Counted from the first letter of the stretch, positions 1-9,538 are shown. The stretch is DNA of 64,000 nt from Aquimarina pacifica (GCF_000520955.1 NZ_JACC01000012.1:1-64000), one strand, 5' to 3'. Translations and numbers: made by a program. Notes: generated by a model from the letters alone, not told the origin.

Positions 1-1
1 A

Positions 2-34
2 ATTGTAACGCTATTTCAGGACAAGACAAAGTAA
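2..34 (+). CDS. Possible 3' end of a gene entering from the left edge
   Basis: One forward frame is open from base 2 and stops at a TAA at 32-34, just before a strong terminator hairpin. That is the arrangement expected for the last ten codons of a gene lying outside the window. The other two frames either stop at once or run through the hairpin. Ten codons are too few to identify a product. Confidence 0.3.
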   Translation: MVTLFQDKTK

Positions 35-38
35 TGAT

Positions 39-72
39 AAAAACCAGTTACAGCAATGTAGCTGGTTTTTTA
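39..72 (+). terminator. Rho-independent terminator
   Basis: A 12-bp stem (arms 40-51 and 58-69, one G-U pair) with a 6-base loop is followed by a T-run. It ends the transcript that enters from the left. Confidence 0.75.
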
Positions 73-675
73 TTATTAATACCACGAAATTTACCTAAAC
101 ACTGTTTAGCAAAAAAATATATGTCAACAATATTATATAATAAGTATCTATTGTCAAAAATTGTTCGCTATGTATGAAGTTCTTTAATAAAAACAGACAA
201 CGAAATTTGGAAAATATAGATGCGATCCTATTTGGGGTAAAAAACTCAATACATTCTTGTTATATTTTTTAAAAACTGCATCATATATATAGATTAAGTA
301 TAATCTTAAAAATATGAATACAGTATAATTTCTCTCTCGAGAGTAGAAAGTGTTTTGGGTAGGACGAAAGTGCTTATCTGCTCTCAGAGAAAATTATTAA
401 TAGTATTAAAAAGAGAATCACACCCTTAATAAAATTGCTTTTCCTTCCTATATTTAAATAGGGCACTGCTAAAATTATATTTTTTCATCTTCACATATAT
501 AAAAATAGTGCCTTTTGAGTTACTTCAAAAACTCAAATACCAACGAACAAGTATTAATATAACATCTCATTACCCCCGAATACCCATCCTTTTCTTCATA
601 GAAAATTTTTATTAAATATATTCTCTTTCACAACAACAACTTTTCAAAACACTCAAAATCAATTATTTAAATTTT
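73..675. other. Long AT-rich intergenic stretch, no gene seen
   Basis: About 600 bases without a credible reading frame. Two folded elements stand out: complementary TTCTCT/AGAGAA arms around 329-395 that enclose a CTCGAGAG self-complementary core, and GGCACT (462-467) pairing with AGTGCC (507-512) followed by TTTT. The second could end a small transcript, but this is only suggestive. Confidence 0.3.
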
Positions 676-690
676 TGGCACGCTGCTTGA
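676..690 (+). promoter_or_regulatory. Sigma-54-like -24/-12 promoter
   Basis: TGGCACG at 676-682, four spacer bases and TTGA at 687-690 reproduce the RpoN consensus TGGCACG-N4-TTGC with one mismatch (A for the final C). Exactly ten bases separate the GG and the second dinucleotide, as the family requires. It lies 60 bases before the ATG of the next gene. A sigma-54 role is inferred from the match; no activator gene is in the window. Confidence 0.5.
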
Positions 691-749
691 TACTATACAA
701 GTGAGTAACAAAATATAAAAATTAAGTTGCTCCTCTAAAATCAAAAATT

Positions 750-2003
750 ATGAAAAATCTTATAGTACTTTTTACTGGCTTCTTATTAGCTTCTTTTTCA
801 GCTACAGCCACAGAAACAAACAGCGAGTCTTTTACTCGATATAATAACAATGGTAACTCATTTATATTTACCGAAGGTGGGGTTGATTTCTCTGTTTATG
901 CAGATGGACAATTTGATTTTTACCTTAATGGATCAAGAGGTGGTGTTAACATCGGTGTCAATACCCCAAATGTAAACATAAGTTTTAATTCAGGATACAA
1001 CTATGACCCATATGTACAGTATGATGATTATGGAGCTGTTGTACAGATAGAAAATGTTCCTGTATTTTATGATTACTATGGTAGGATTATACAAGCCGGA
1101 GATATTTATATTAACTATAACAACTTCGGACGTGTATCTAGAGTAGGTGGTTTATATGTTCATTACAATAACTTCGGAAACTTTATCAACTTTACTGGAT
1201 ATATCAATGATTTTAACAGACATTATGTATACAGACCATTTCACGCCTATTTTAGAGCTCCGATAGCTGCCAGATGTATTGTATACAACAGACCATATAG
1301 AAGATATTATACACCTTATAGATGTTCTTATAATGTATACAGAAGAAACTATCATACTGGATACTACCAACGACCATATAGAAGTCGTACCTACTATAGA
1401 CCTAATAATAGAGTATCGAGTTATAATAGAGGATATAGAGTTTCTAATGCAAGAAATATAGCCTATAGAACTAGAAATCATAGAACTTCTATGTATAAAA
1501 GAAATGATCAAAATTTTAACAAAATAAACCGTAGCAGATCTCGTCAGTATACTACGAACAATGTAAACAGAAGTAGATCTCAACAACAGAATACAAACAA
1601 TGTAAACAGAAGTAGAAATTATACTACTCCTAATAGAACGGTTACTAAAACGAGAACAAATAATAACACGGGAAGAACGGTTAGTACTACCAGAAAGGTA
1701 ACTCCGAATACGAGAACCCGTACAATAAACCGAACTAATCAAAATAAGCAAGGTACGCAAACAACACAACGATCAAGAAATGTTGTATCTAATGGATCTA
1801 ATGCGAACAGATCAAGATATCAAGGAAATACAAATAGTAGAACTCAAAAATCTGTGGCAAGAGTAAGTCAGCCTCAAAAGAGTTCAAAAAACAACTATTC
1901 TAGAAATACGACAAGAAAAAGTTCTAATACAAGTAGTACAAGGAACACATCAAATAAAAGCAAACAAAAAAGCACATCTTCTACATATAGAAGAACTAGA
2001 TAA
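750..2003 (+). CDS. Secreted Tyr/Asn/Arg-rich protein with 16-residue tandem repeats
   Basis: I do not recognise a named family. Residues 1-20 are a signal peptide, so the protein is exported. Residues 91-154 form four consecutive 16-residue repeats, each opening Y-[DN]-x-[YF]-G followed by alternating hydrophobic residues, which suggests a beta-rich stack. Looser copies (Y-x-x-x-G) occur near residues 31 and 50. From about residue 165 the chain turns strongly basic and low in complexity (R, N, S, T, Y), including two copies of NNVNRSR near 270-285. Tyr- and Arg-rich tails of this type are common in flavobacterial surface proteins, possibly for polyanion binding or cross-linking; that is inference. 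It is a single-gene unit between a sigma-54-like promoter and a terminator. Confidence 0.8.
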   Translation: MKNLIVLFTGFLLASFSATATETNSESFTRYNNNGNSFIFTEGGVDFSVYADGQFDFYLNGSRGGVNIGVNTPNVNISFNSGYNYDPYVQYDDYGAVVQIENVPVFYDYYGRIIQAGDIYINYNNFGRVSRVGGLYVHYNNFGNFINFTGYINDFNRHYVYRPFHAYFRAPIAARCIVYNRPYRRYYTPYRCSYNVYRRNYHTGYYQRPYRSRTYYRPNNRVSSYNRGYRVSNARNIAYRTRNHRTSMYKRNDQNFNKINRSRSRQYTTNNVNRSRSQQQNTNNVNRSRNYTTPNRTVTKTRTNNNTGRTVSTTRKVTPNTRTRTINRTNQNKQGTQTTQRSRNVVSNGSNANRSRYQGNTNSRTQKSVARVSQPQKSSKNNYSRNTTRKSSNTSSTRNTSNKSKQKSTSSTYRRTR

Positions 2004-2070
2004 GCTTCTATTTATGTAAAAGAAAACTAGAAGTAGTATAAGAAATTTATTTTTTTGGTTGGTTAGTTGG

Positions 2071-2120
2071 AAAATCCCTCATAGTTGTATGCTTAGCACC
2101 TTGAGGGATTTTCTTTTTTT
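2071..2120 (+). terminator. Rho-independent terminator
   Basis: An 11-bp perfect stem (2071-2081 with 2102-2112) and a 20-base loop are followed by a T-rich run. It terminates the repeat-protein gene just upstream. Confidence 0.8.
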
Positions 2121-2282
2121 ATTATTATTTCTTTATTATGACATAGATATGAATCGTAATGAAACAACTGGAGATTAAAAGCAAAGTCATACAGCAGAAA
2201 TTGATTGTATTGAAAAAGACTTTTAAGAACTTAGAAAATAAATAGTACCAAAGGAATTAAATCAATTTTGAGAGCTAGCTAC

Positions 2283-3749
2283 TTACTTAACCCAAATTTT
2301 TTGAATGAAATTTTTGATAAGCACATTTACGTCTTCAGAAACTTTCAAGACATATAAAACTGCTGTATAGCATATTCCGATTAAGATACTTTTAATTGCT
2401 ATATTAACTAGAGGATAAAATGGCAGATCCCAAAAGTAAAACCCAAAAACAAATATCAAAACTATTAACAGTCCTAGCCAGGTCTTAGGCGAAAATGGAT
2501 GAATCCTAAACTTCGTATATACGATAAATAGTTTAATTATATTATAACATACGATCGTCAAAAAAGTAGCAATACCTGCTCCTGTAATTCCATATGTGGT
2601 GATAAAAATAGTATTTAATACAAAAGCCAAAACTGCGATACCAATTCCTATAAACAAAACAAGTCTATAATAATCAGAGCAAAAAAGAATAGAATTCGTA
2701 TTACCCAATGTATTATCAAAGAGTTTTGCGCTTCCTATCAAAATAATGATCCAAATTAATAACTCGTATTGGTCAGGAATAATTTCGAAAAGCTGATTCA
2801 CATTACACAAAATAAGAACAAACAACAAACCGCTAGTTATCAACAGGTTAATTGAACTTTTTTTATATAGTACATGCAACTGGTCCATCGATTTTTCGTT
2901 TATTAACTTTGCGGTTAAGGGATAGGTTATCTGATGCATTGCACGAGATGGAATTATAATTACACTTGCTATAAACCCACACATACCATATTTTGCTACA
3001 TTTTCTATAGGTAAATAATATCCTATCATAGTTTTATCCAAATCAAGTAATAAAGTGGCCACCGAACCAGCAATCAAAATCAGTAGAGAGTACTGCAGAA
3101 CAACCTTATAATTATTTGGCAATCTAAATCGTAATTTCAGTGGGTGTAATCTAAAAGCATAGAATTTCATAATAATCATTCTCACTACATAGGCACCTAC
3201 CATAAAATATATAAATTGACGTACAGACAATACTTGATAATAAAGTAACAGTAATAGAATACTAGTGCAGACTCTTAAAAACAATTCTTTCATCAGGTTT
3301 CCGAAAACACTTTTCAGTTTTACTTTTGACCATGCAAAAAATACTTCAAAGTAAGACATTGCAAAAGCCAAAACAAATATTGCCCAAACATAAGGTGCGA
3401 CGATAGTGTTTTTTTTGCTCAAAAATTCAAGAATACTCTTATAAAATAAAGTTCCAAAAACTCCTAAAAAAAGAGCCATACCAATAGGCAAAAAAAGAAC
3501 CAGGGTCAAAAATCGATCCTGCTGCTGTGTATCTGTATATGAAGAGAAAAACTTAACTAATGTATTATGTACCCCAAAAGCCATCAAAGGCCAAACAAGA
3601 CTAGCAGTAGATAAAAGGAACATTATCAAGCCATAATACTCTTCTTGCATAAAATTGGTAAACAAAAATAATGTATTGATAGCACCGATGCCAAATCCAA
3701 GGCAGGTGACAATGACATTTTTTATAGTTTGATTAACTACTACTCCCAT
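2283..3749 (-). CDS. Oligosaccharide flippase / polysaccharide export membrane protein
   Basis: A 488-residue integral membrane protein with about 12-14 hydrophobic segments spread over its whole length and short basic loops, the pattern of the Wzx/MATE-like flippase superfamily that moves lipid-linked saccharides across the inner membrane. The start is placed at the ATG at 3749, because the longer reading frame only adds four codons from a TTG. It follows a GT4 glycosyltransferase by about 50 bases on the same strand, and a YfhO-type membrane protein lies beyond that, so an envelope glycan role fits. The substrate cannot be told. A more general multidrug or lipid export function is less likely in this setting. 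Confidence 0.75.
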   Translation of the reverse strand: MGVVVNQTIKNVIVTCLGFGIGAINTLFLFTNFMQEEYYGLIMFLLSTASLVWPLMAFGVHNTLVKFFSSYTDTQQQDRFLTLVLFLPIGMALFLGVFGTLFYKSILEFLSKKNTIVAPYVWAIFVLAFAMSYFEVFFAWSKVKLKSVFGNLMKELFLRVCTSILLLLLYYQVLSVRQFIYFMVGAYVVRMIIMKFYAFRLHPLKLRFRLPNNYKVVLQYSLLILIAGSVATLLLDLDKTMIGYYLPIENVAKYGMCGFIASVIIIPSRAMHQITYPLTAKLINEKSMDQLHVLYKKSSINLLITSGLLFVLILCNVNQLFEIIPDQYELLIWIIILIGSAKLFDNTLGNTNSILFCSDYYRLVLFIGIGIAVLAFVLNTIFITTYGITGAGIATFLTIVCYNIIKLFIVYTKFRIHPFSPKTWLGLLIVLIFVFGFYFWDLPFYPLVNIAIKSILIGICYTAVLYVLKVSEDVNVLIKNFIQKIWVK

Positions 3750-3797
3750 AATATTACCCAAAATTAAGCATTAGGTCTTCAATAAAAAAGATATGAT

Positions 3798-5078
3798 TTA
3801 CAATGTTTTTATTAGGTCAGCGAGTTTCCTAGTGAGTTCCCTCCTACTGTACTTTTTGATGTCCAAAACTTGAGATGCTAATTCTCCTTCCTGAAAACTT
3901 TTAAAATAGTCAAGAATTTGATTTTTAATCTCTTCATATTCGTGATATTCAAAAAATGTCCCTGCATTGGTTTCTTTCAGAAGCCTTGACACATCAGCAT
4001 CTTTGGGTCCAAGTGCCAAAATTGGTCTTTGGGATACCATATATTCAAATAACTTACCCGGAATAATACATCTAGTATCCTCACTATCAATCTCTATTAA
4101 TACCAATACTTGCGAACTACGTTGAATTTTGATAGCTTCTGCATGCGCAACATACCCCTTAACAATTAAAAAATCAGACAATCCAGCTTCTTTGATTGAC
4201 ATCAATACATCTTCACTTACCGCTCCTACCAGTTGTAACCGAAATACATCAGCAAAATCAGGATATTCATGAGTTAATTCAAATAAAGCTTTCCAAAGTT
4301 TTTTAGGATTTCTACCAGATAGTAAAGACCCTATATGAGAAATAGTGAAGATACTGTCTAAGACATCACTTTCTACTTTCTCAATATCATATCCATTGGT
4401 AATAACAGATACATTGGTATTCGTTATCTCTCTAAATTCTTCTTGGGTTCTAAAACTGGTAACAATAATGTGATTTGCAGTATCCAGTACTTCTTTTTCG
4501 AGATTTTTATGTTTCTGTTGGGAGCTTTTGGTAAGTTTCAATTTTGACTGATAGCCTATGGTAGTCCATGGATCTCTAAAATCTGCTAGCCACTTTACTC
4601 CGGTTTGTTTTTTCAATTTCTCACCTATTAAATGTACACTATGAGGTGGTCCTGTTGTAATAATAGTCTGTATCTTATGATTAGAAATGTATTTTTCTAG
4701 ATACTTGACTGAGGGAGTAACCCAAAATTTTCGCGCATCAGGAATAAAAAAGTTCCCCCTGATATAGAGTAATACTTTTTGAATCCAGGACTGTCGTTCG
4801 GTATCTGAAATAATACCTTTACTAATTGTTTTGGTTTCCTTTCTTGAAAAAAACCGAGCAAAACTATACGGTTCAAAAATAGGATGTTTTAAAATTGTGA
4901 TCTCTTCATCAATTTCAGAAACCAACGACTCATCATGTAATGGATATGTTGGGTTTTCAGGAATATATAATACCGGTTCGATATCGAACTCTCTAAGGTA
5001 TTTTACAAACTTGAGCCATCGCTGTACTCCAGGGCCACCTGCTGGCGGCCAATAATATGTAATGATAAGAACTTTCAA
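3798..5078 (-). CDS. GT4-type glycosyltransferase
   Basis: A 426-residue GT-B enzyme. The N-terminus reads KVLIITYYWPPAGGPGVQR, the usual opening of flavobacterial family 4 transferases. The C-terminal donor-binding half carries the PGKLFEYM segment near residue 345, followed by a glycine/acid stretch that would hold the nucleotide sugar. It likely adds a sugar to an envelope polysaccharide on the cytoplasmic face. The start codon is TTG; homologues begin at this same sequence and no in-frame ATG precedes it. It begins 10 bases after the stop of the YfhO-like gene, so the two are probably co-transcribed with the flippase gene downstream. Confidence 0.85.
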   Translation of the reverse strand: MKVLIITYYWPPAGGPGVQRWLKFVKYLREFDIEPVLYIPENPTYPLHDESLVSEIDEEITILKHPIFEPYSFARFFSRKETKTISKGIISDTERQSWIQKVLLYIRGNFFIPDARKFWVTPSVKYLEKYISNHKIQTIITTGPPHSVHLIGEKLKKQTGVKWLADFRDPWTTIGYQSKLKLTKSSQQKHKNLEKEVLDTANHIIVTSFRTQEEFREITNTNVSVITNGYDIEKVESDVLDSIFTISHIGSLLSGRNPKKLWKALFELTHEYPDFADVFRLQLVGAVSEDVLMSIKEAGLSDFLIVKGYVAHAEAIKIQRSSQVLVLIEIDSEDTRCIIPGKLFEYMVSQRPILALGPKDADVSRLLKETNAGTFFEYHEYEEIKNQILDYFKSFQEGELASQVLDIKKYSRRELTRKLADLIKTL

Positions 5079-5088
5079 GACTATTCTC

Positions 5089-7524
5089 TTATTTCTCTTC
5101 AGCAGAACCTACTGGTTTTTGATTTCTATACTCAAAGAACAGACCTCCTAAAACCAAAAAAATCAACAATATAGAACTCATTAATGTAATTGCACTACCT
5201 GTTTTGACTACCTGTGGTTCGAAAGTAAATTCTAATGTATGCTTACCTTTAGGTACTTTGACTCCTCTAAGCATATAATCAACAGGATATATTGGCAACT
5301 CTTCTCCATCTATTGTGGCTTTCCATCCATCTTTGTAATAGGTCTCAGAAAAAACAAGAAAACCGGGTTGATTTGCATAGACGTTATACACAAGATGATC
5401 AGGTAAGGTCTTAGAAATAGATACCGTAGAAACACTATCTTTTAGTATCATGAAATCATTAAAATCACTTTGATATTTCTTACGTAATACCGCTGTCTTT
5501 TTTGAGTCTATAGTTTCTAATGACTCAAACTCAGACTTATAATCATCTACAAACTTTAATTCTTCTATAAACCAAGCTGCACCGTTGGCCGCAGGATTTT
5601 GCTGAACATCTAATTGCCCCTTTTCATTTTGTTGTATCACATATTTGACGTTGAGCATATTAATCACCTGCAAGTTTCCTTTGGCAATATGACCATAATA
5701 GATATCTTCCATTTTTCTCGGACGCACAGCTGTATATCCATTCACAGAATTAAAAAAGTAATTTGTATGAGAGTTATTAAATCCTCTTGCTTGATCAAGA
5801 ACTCTATAATACGACTTGTCTTTTAAAATTTCTTTATCGACCGCTGTCGCTTGAAAATAATTCTTATACTCACGCTTAGATATAAACCCCTCTTCATTAA
5901 CGCTTCTCCTATCAACACCAACCAAATCTACCACGATCAATACACCAATGCACACCAAGGCTATATTTTCTGAAAGTTTCTTTTTTAAAGTAAACCACAA
6001 AACACCTCCTGTTAGCAGTACAAACAAAAGAGAACGAAGGCTATCGCTTTTCATTATTGTAATTCTATCCTCCTTTATTGCGTCAAAAATCATTGGTTGC
6101 TCAATTGCTAACTGAACTTCTGATGGAGATTTAAAACCAAATAGATTTCCTCCAAATAACCAAAATATGGTACACAATCCTCCAAAAACACCTAAGGCAA
6201 TGAAAAACTTCTTTTGTTTTTCTTCAAAAGGGATTTTATCATTAAACAATCGATGTATCCCAAATACAGCCGCAATAGGTACTAGCAATTCTAAAATCAC
6301 CTGGATACTTGATACCGCCCTAAATTTGTTATAAAACGGCATATACTCTATAAAAAACCGAGTCAAAAACTCAAAATTCTTTCCCCAACTCAATGTTAGA
6401 GATAAGATCATTCCTGCCAATAACCACCAACGTAATCGACCTTCGACCAACAGTAATCCCAATAACGCCAAAAATACCACGGTAATCCCTAGATATGGCG
6501 GTGCCTCTACAAAAGGCTGTGCCCCCCAATATAATCCTGTTACATCACTATAATATTGTGCTTGTTCTCTTGGCTGCCCTAATGCTATTAATTTTTGATA
6601 AAAAGCAGACTCAGTACCCAAATCAGAAGCTCTACCTAATCCCATCAATTTGGGTACAAAAAGGTTTAAGGATTCTAATTTACCGTAACTATATTCTGTA
6701 ATATACTCATAATCGAGTCCATTTTTTTCTGAAGCAGTAGCATTAGCATCAACTAGAAGGTTTTTACCGCGTATACTCGTATCTACGTATTCTGACGTAG
6801 ATAATAAGGTAGTCGCATTGGTTGCCAACCCTAACAACGCTGCTCCAATCAAAACACCTACCGATTTAAAAAAATGAGGAAGCAGCTTTTTTCTATAAGC
6901 ATCTATAAAAAATGAAATCCCAATTACCAATGTTAATAGCCCCAGGTAATAGGTCATCTGATAATGATTTGCCTGTATCTCTAATCCCATGGCAAATGCT
7001 GTAAGTAAAAATCCCCAAATGTATTTTTTCTGAAAAACCAATAAAATTCCGGCTATAACCAACGGAAAATATGCAATTGCATGTGCTTTAGAATTATGGC
7101 CTACCCCTATGATAATGATGAGATAAGCAGAAAAACCAAAAGCCAGTGCTCCTAGAATAGCAATTTTCCATGGAATTCTCATAACCAGTAACAACACATA
7201 AAAAGAAACCAGATATAAAAACAAGTAATCTGCCGGTCTTGGTAAAAAACGGATTAAACGATCCAGTTTATCCATATAATCATGAGGAAATCTTGCTCCG
7301 AGCTGATATGTAGGCATTCCTCCGTAGGCAGCGTTATTCCAATATGTTTCTTCTCCTGTTTGTTCTCGGTGATCTTTTTGTTGTTTTGCCATTCCTTCAT
7401 ACAACTTTATATCACTCTGATACAACATTTTACCACTAAGAACAGGGTTAAAATATAATAAAGAAATAATAATAAAGCCTACAATTACAAGAATGTGAGG
7501 TAAAAATCTTTTGATTAAAGACAT
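5089..7524 (-). CDS. YfhO family membrane protein
   Basis: An 811-residue protein with about 12 transmembrane segments, a first helix at residues 8-28 and a last one near 780-800 just before the polar C-terminus. Between the last helices lies a large outer domain (about residues 540-770) with the YDGWKATIDGEE-like beta motif typical of YfhO proteins. In Firmicutes YfhO is tied to glycosylation of lipoteichoic acid; the flavobacterial members are of unknown function but resemble GT-C membrane transferases. The operon with a GT4 enzyme and a flippase supports an envelope-glycan role, which is inference. Confidence 0.85.
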   Translation of the reverse strand: MSLIKRFLPHILVIVGFIIISLLYFNPVLSGKMLYQSDIKLYEGMAKQQKDHREQTGEETYWNNAAYGGMPTYQLGARFPHDYMDKLDRLIRFLPRPADYLFLYLVSFYVLLLVMRIPWKIAILGALAFGFSAYLIIIIGVGHNSKAHAIAYFPLVIAGILLVFQKKYIWGFLLTAFAMGLEIQANHYQMTYYLGLLTLVIGISFFIDAYRKKLLPHFFKSVGVLIGAALLGLATNATTLLSTSEYVDTSIRGKNLLVDANATASEKNGLDYEYITEYSYGKLESLNLFVPKLMGLGRASDLGTESAFYQKLIALGQPREQAQYYSDVTGLYWGAQPFVEAPPYLGITVVFLALLGLLLVEGRLRWWLLAGMILSLTLSWGKNFEFLTRFFIEYMPFYNKFRAVSSIQVILELLVPIAAVFGIHRLFNDKIPFEEKQKKFFIALGVFGGLCTIFWLFGGNLFGFKSPSEVQLAIEQPMIFDAIKEDRITIMKSDSLRSLLFVLLTGGVLWFTLKKKLSENIALVCIGVLIVVDLVGVDRRSVNEEGFISKREYKNYFQATAVDKEILKDKSYYRVLDQARGFNNSHTNYFFNSVNGYTAVRPRKMEDIYYGHIAKGNLQVINMLNVKYVIQQNEKGQLDVQQNPAANGAAWFIEELKFVDDYKSEFESLETIDSKKTAVLRKKYQSDFNDFMILKDSVSTVSISKTLPDHLVYNVYANQPGFLVFSETYYKDGWKATIDGEELPIYPVDYMLRGVKVPKGKHTLEFTFEPQVVKTGSAITLMSSILLIFLVLGGLFFEYRNQKPVGSAEEK

Positions 7525-7557
7525 GATTTGTGTGGGTTTACAAAATAAAGGACCAAA

Positions 7558-7827
7558 TTAATCAATTTCCTCATAATCGATATACTCTCCCACATCTTTA
7601 TTCGAAGAAGTTGATTTTGATTTTTTTTCTATGGTTACTTCACCTTCTTGAGAATATTCGGGCTCTTGATACTGTTCAAATCGTTGTTTAAACTTTTCTC
7701 CAGCCTTCTTTGTTACATATTTAAGCAATAGAGGACCAAATATTCGCGTTACTACTTTAAGCCCATAATATATTAATGCTATAATGAGAATTATTTTCAA
7801 TACCCCCTGCAACGAAGCTTCTTGCAT
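7558..7827 (-). CDS. Small membrane protein, DUF4834 family
   Basis: An 89-residue protein with one hydrophobic segment at about residues 7-25, a basic amphipathic stretch, and an acidic C-terminal tail ending in D/E-rich residues. This matches the flavobacterial DUF4834 family, whose function is unknown. The ATG at 7827 is preferred over an upstream TTG that falls inside the -7 promoter element. It sits 34 bases before the yfhO-like gene on the same strand, so it probably leads that transcript. Confidence 0.75.
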   Translation of the reverse strand: MQEASLQGVLKIILIIALIYYGLKVVTRIFGPLLLKYVTKKAGEKFKQRFEQYQEPEYSQEGEVTIEKKSKSTSSNKDVGEYIDYEEID

Positions 7828-7839
7828 ATCATTTTTTTT

Positions 7840-7847
7840 CAAAAATA
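7840..7847 (-). promoter_or_regulatory. -7 element for the DUF4834-yfhO-GT4-flippase transcript
   Basis: TATTTTTG on the minus strand fits the Bacteroidota TAnnTTTG consensus and ends 12 bases before the chosen ATG. No clear -33 TTG was seen at the usual spacing. Confidence 0.45.
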
Positions 7848-7902
7848 ATGAACTCTATATACAATTACATAAAGACAACCTTAAAAAAATAATAAAATCT
7901 AC

Positions 7903-7910
7903 TATATTTG
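7903..7910 (+). promoter_or_regulatory. -7 element for the beta-barrel gene
   Basis: TATATTTG matches TAnnTTTG and ends 17 bases before the ATG at 7928. With the minus-strand element at 7840-7847 it makes a divergent promoter pair. Confidence 0.5.
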
Positions 7911-7927
7911 AAACAAATATTTTGACT

Positions 7928-9538
7928 ATGAGCCCTAAGTCTGTCCTATTACTCCTGCCTTTTTTTCTAGTCGGCATTACTCTTTCTGCGCAGTATACAG
8001 AAAAGATTAATACCAATAGACCAGGAACATCCCAAGGAGCTTTCTCTGTAGGTAATAATGTACTTCAATTAGAAGGTGGTCTTGGTTTTGGAAAAGAAAA
8101 ACACAAACTGCTAGATACTAAAACCAATGTTTTTAATTTTGATTATTCTGTTAGATATGGATTATTAATAGAACAATTAGAACTACGACTTAATGGTAAA
8201 TTTAGAGCTGACGGTATAACGCAAACAATAGGGGCTAACGAACAAAAAATAAAAAGGAGTGATTTTGAAGTCAATACTATTGGCGCTAAATACCTTATCT
8301 ATGATCCCTATAAGCGACCAAAAAAGGATTCTATAGACCTAAATAGCTGGAAAGCACAACATAAGTTTAAATGGAAAAGTTTGATTCCTGCTGTTTCTGC
8401 CTATGCAGGAGCTAATTTTGTATCGGCCGACAACCCATTTACCGCACCAGATGATGCCGCAATAAGTCCCAAAATAGTAATTATGACTCAGAATAATTGG
8501 TCTACAAGTATTAGTGGCGATTGGGTATTGGTAACAAATCTTATTATTGATAAAATAACTACCAATGACCCTATCATTGGATGGATCATCACTTCGACAC
8601 ATACTATTAATGACAAATGGGCGGCTTTTGGTGAATATCAAGGGCAAAAAAGTGATTTTTATAGTGATGACATTATGAGGTTTGGGGGTGCATATTTATT
8701 TAATAAAGACGTACAATTTGATGCAAATATTGCATTTAACTTTAAAGATACCCCGTCTTTATGGACACTTAGTTTTGGAGGCTCCTACAGATTTGATTGG
8801 CACAAAAAGGATGAGATTATTGAACAACCAGGATTAGAAGGTGGTGTAAAAGAAGGAGAGGCTGGAATAGAAAAAGATGATGTAGAAATTATTGACCCGC
8901 AGAATTCTTTAGGTATTCAGAAAATAGAAAGGATCGGAGGAAATGAAGAAAGTGATAGCCTTAAGTTAGAAAAAACTCCGTTTATTAATGAATTCGAAGA
9001 TAACAGCTTCAGAGATGCTCTAGAACAGGATTTAGACGAAAGAAGAACAGCAGAACGTTTGGAGCGTGAACGCATTGAAAACGAAAAAATAGCCAAAAAA
9101 GAAGGTAAGAAATTTAAAAAAGAAGAAGCTAGACGTCTCAAAAGTGAAGCTAAAGCAGCAAGACAAGCAGAGAAAGCTGCAATACAAGCAGAAAAAGAAA
9201 AACAAAAAATGATCGACGATATTGATGCAGAGTTAGATAAGATAGAAAAAGAACAAGGCGTTGATCAGGAACTTGATAATATTGACAAAGAACTCCAAGA
9301 GTTAGAGCAATTGGAAAGGGAACTGAATATGGAGGAAGAGCAAGAGAAGAAAAAGGCTGAAGCGGAAAAAGAGGAAGAGAAAGAAGAGGATGTAGATGCC
9401 GAGTACGATAAATATCAAAAAGAACAAGAAAAAGCTGCTAAAGAAGAAGAAAAACGTAGAAAGAAAGAAGAAAAGAAAAGAGCAAAAGAGGAAAAGAAAA
9501 GAGCAAAAGAAGAAAGAGACAATGAAGATAATGATTAG
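7928..9538 (+). CDS. Outer-membrane beta-barrel protein (PF13557-like) with charged coiled-coil tail
   Basis: A 536-residue protein. The start is the ATG at 7928, which puts a clean signal peptide (residues 1-20, ending LSAQ) at the N-terminus; the longer frame reads back across the promoter. The opening INTNRPGTSQGAFSVG and the following amphipathic strands up to about residue 300 match the outer-membrane family often annotated as phenol-degradation MetA-like or simply 'transporter'. From about residue 375 to the end the chain is almost entirely E, K, A, R and D with heptad periodicity, a long coiled coil. The tail could span the periplasm and contact peptidoglycan or partner proteins; that is inference. 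It is monocistronic, with its own terminator. Confidence 0.75.
   Translation: MSPKSVLLLLPFFLVGITLSAQYTEKINTNRPGTSQGAFSVGNNVLQLEGGLGFGKEKHKLLDTKTNVFNFDYSVRYGLLIEQLELRLNGKFRADGITQTIGANEQKIKRSDFEVNTIGAKYLIYDPYKRPKKDSIDLNSWKAQHKFKWKSLIPAVSAYAGANFVSADNPFTAPDDAAISPKIVIMTQNNWSTSISGDWVLVTNLIIDKITTNDPIIGWIITSTHTINDKWAAFGEYQGQKSDFYSDDIMRFGGAYLFNKDVQFDANIAFNFKDTPSLWTLSFGGSYRFDWHKKDEIIEQPGLEGGVKEGEAGIEKDDVEIIDPQNSLGIQKIERIGGNEESDSLKLEKTPFINEFEDNSFRDALEQDLDERRTAERLERERIENEKIAKKEGKKFKKEEARRLKSEAKAARQAEKAAIQAEKEKQKMIDDIDAELDKIEKEQGVDQELDNIDKELQELEQLERELNMEEEQEKKKAEAEKEEEKEEDVDAEYDKYQKEQEKAAKEEEKRRKKEEKKRAKEEKKRAKEERDNEDND

Noticed and set aside
1152-1769. 205-codon minus-strand frame opposite the repeat protein
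   Set aside because: It mirrors a low-complexity Arg/Asn/Tyr-rich gene; it has Ser/Ile-rich nonsense composition, no promoter, and overlaps a gene with a good signal peptide.
2159-2245. 28-codon frame (Lys/Gln-rich) downstream of the first terminator
   Set aside because: It is too short to support, with no promoter match and no family; it may be a gene remnant but nothing identifies it.
7784-7927. N-terminal extension of the beta-barrel gene
   Set aside because: It overlaps the divergent DUF4834 gene and both promoter elements; the ATG at 7928 begins a clean signal peptide.
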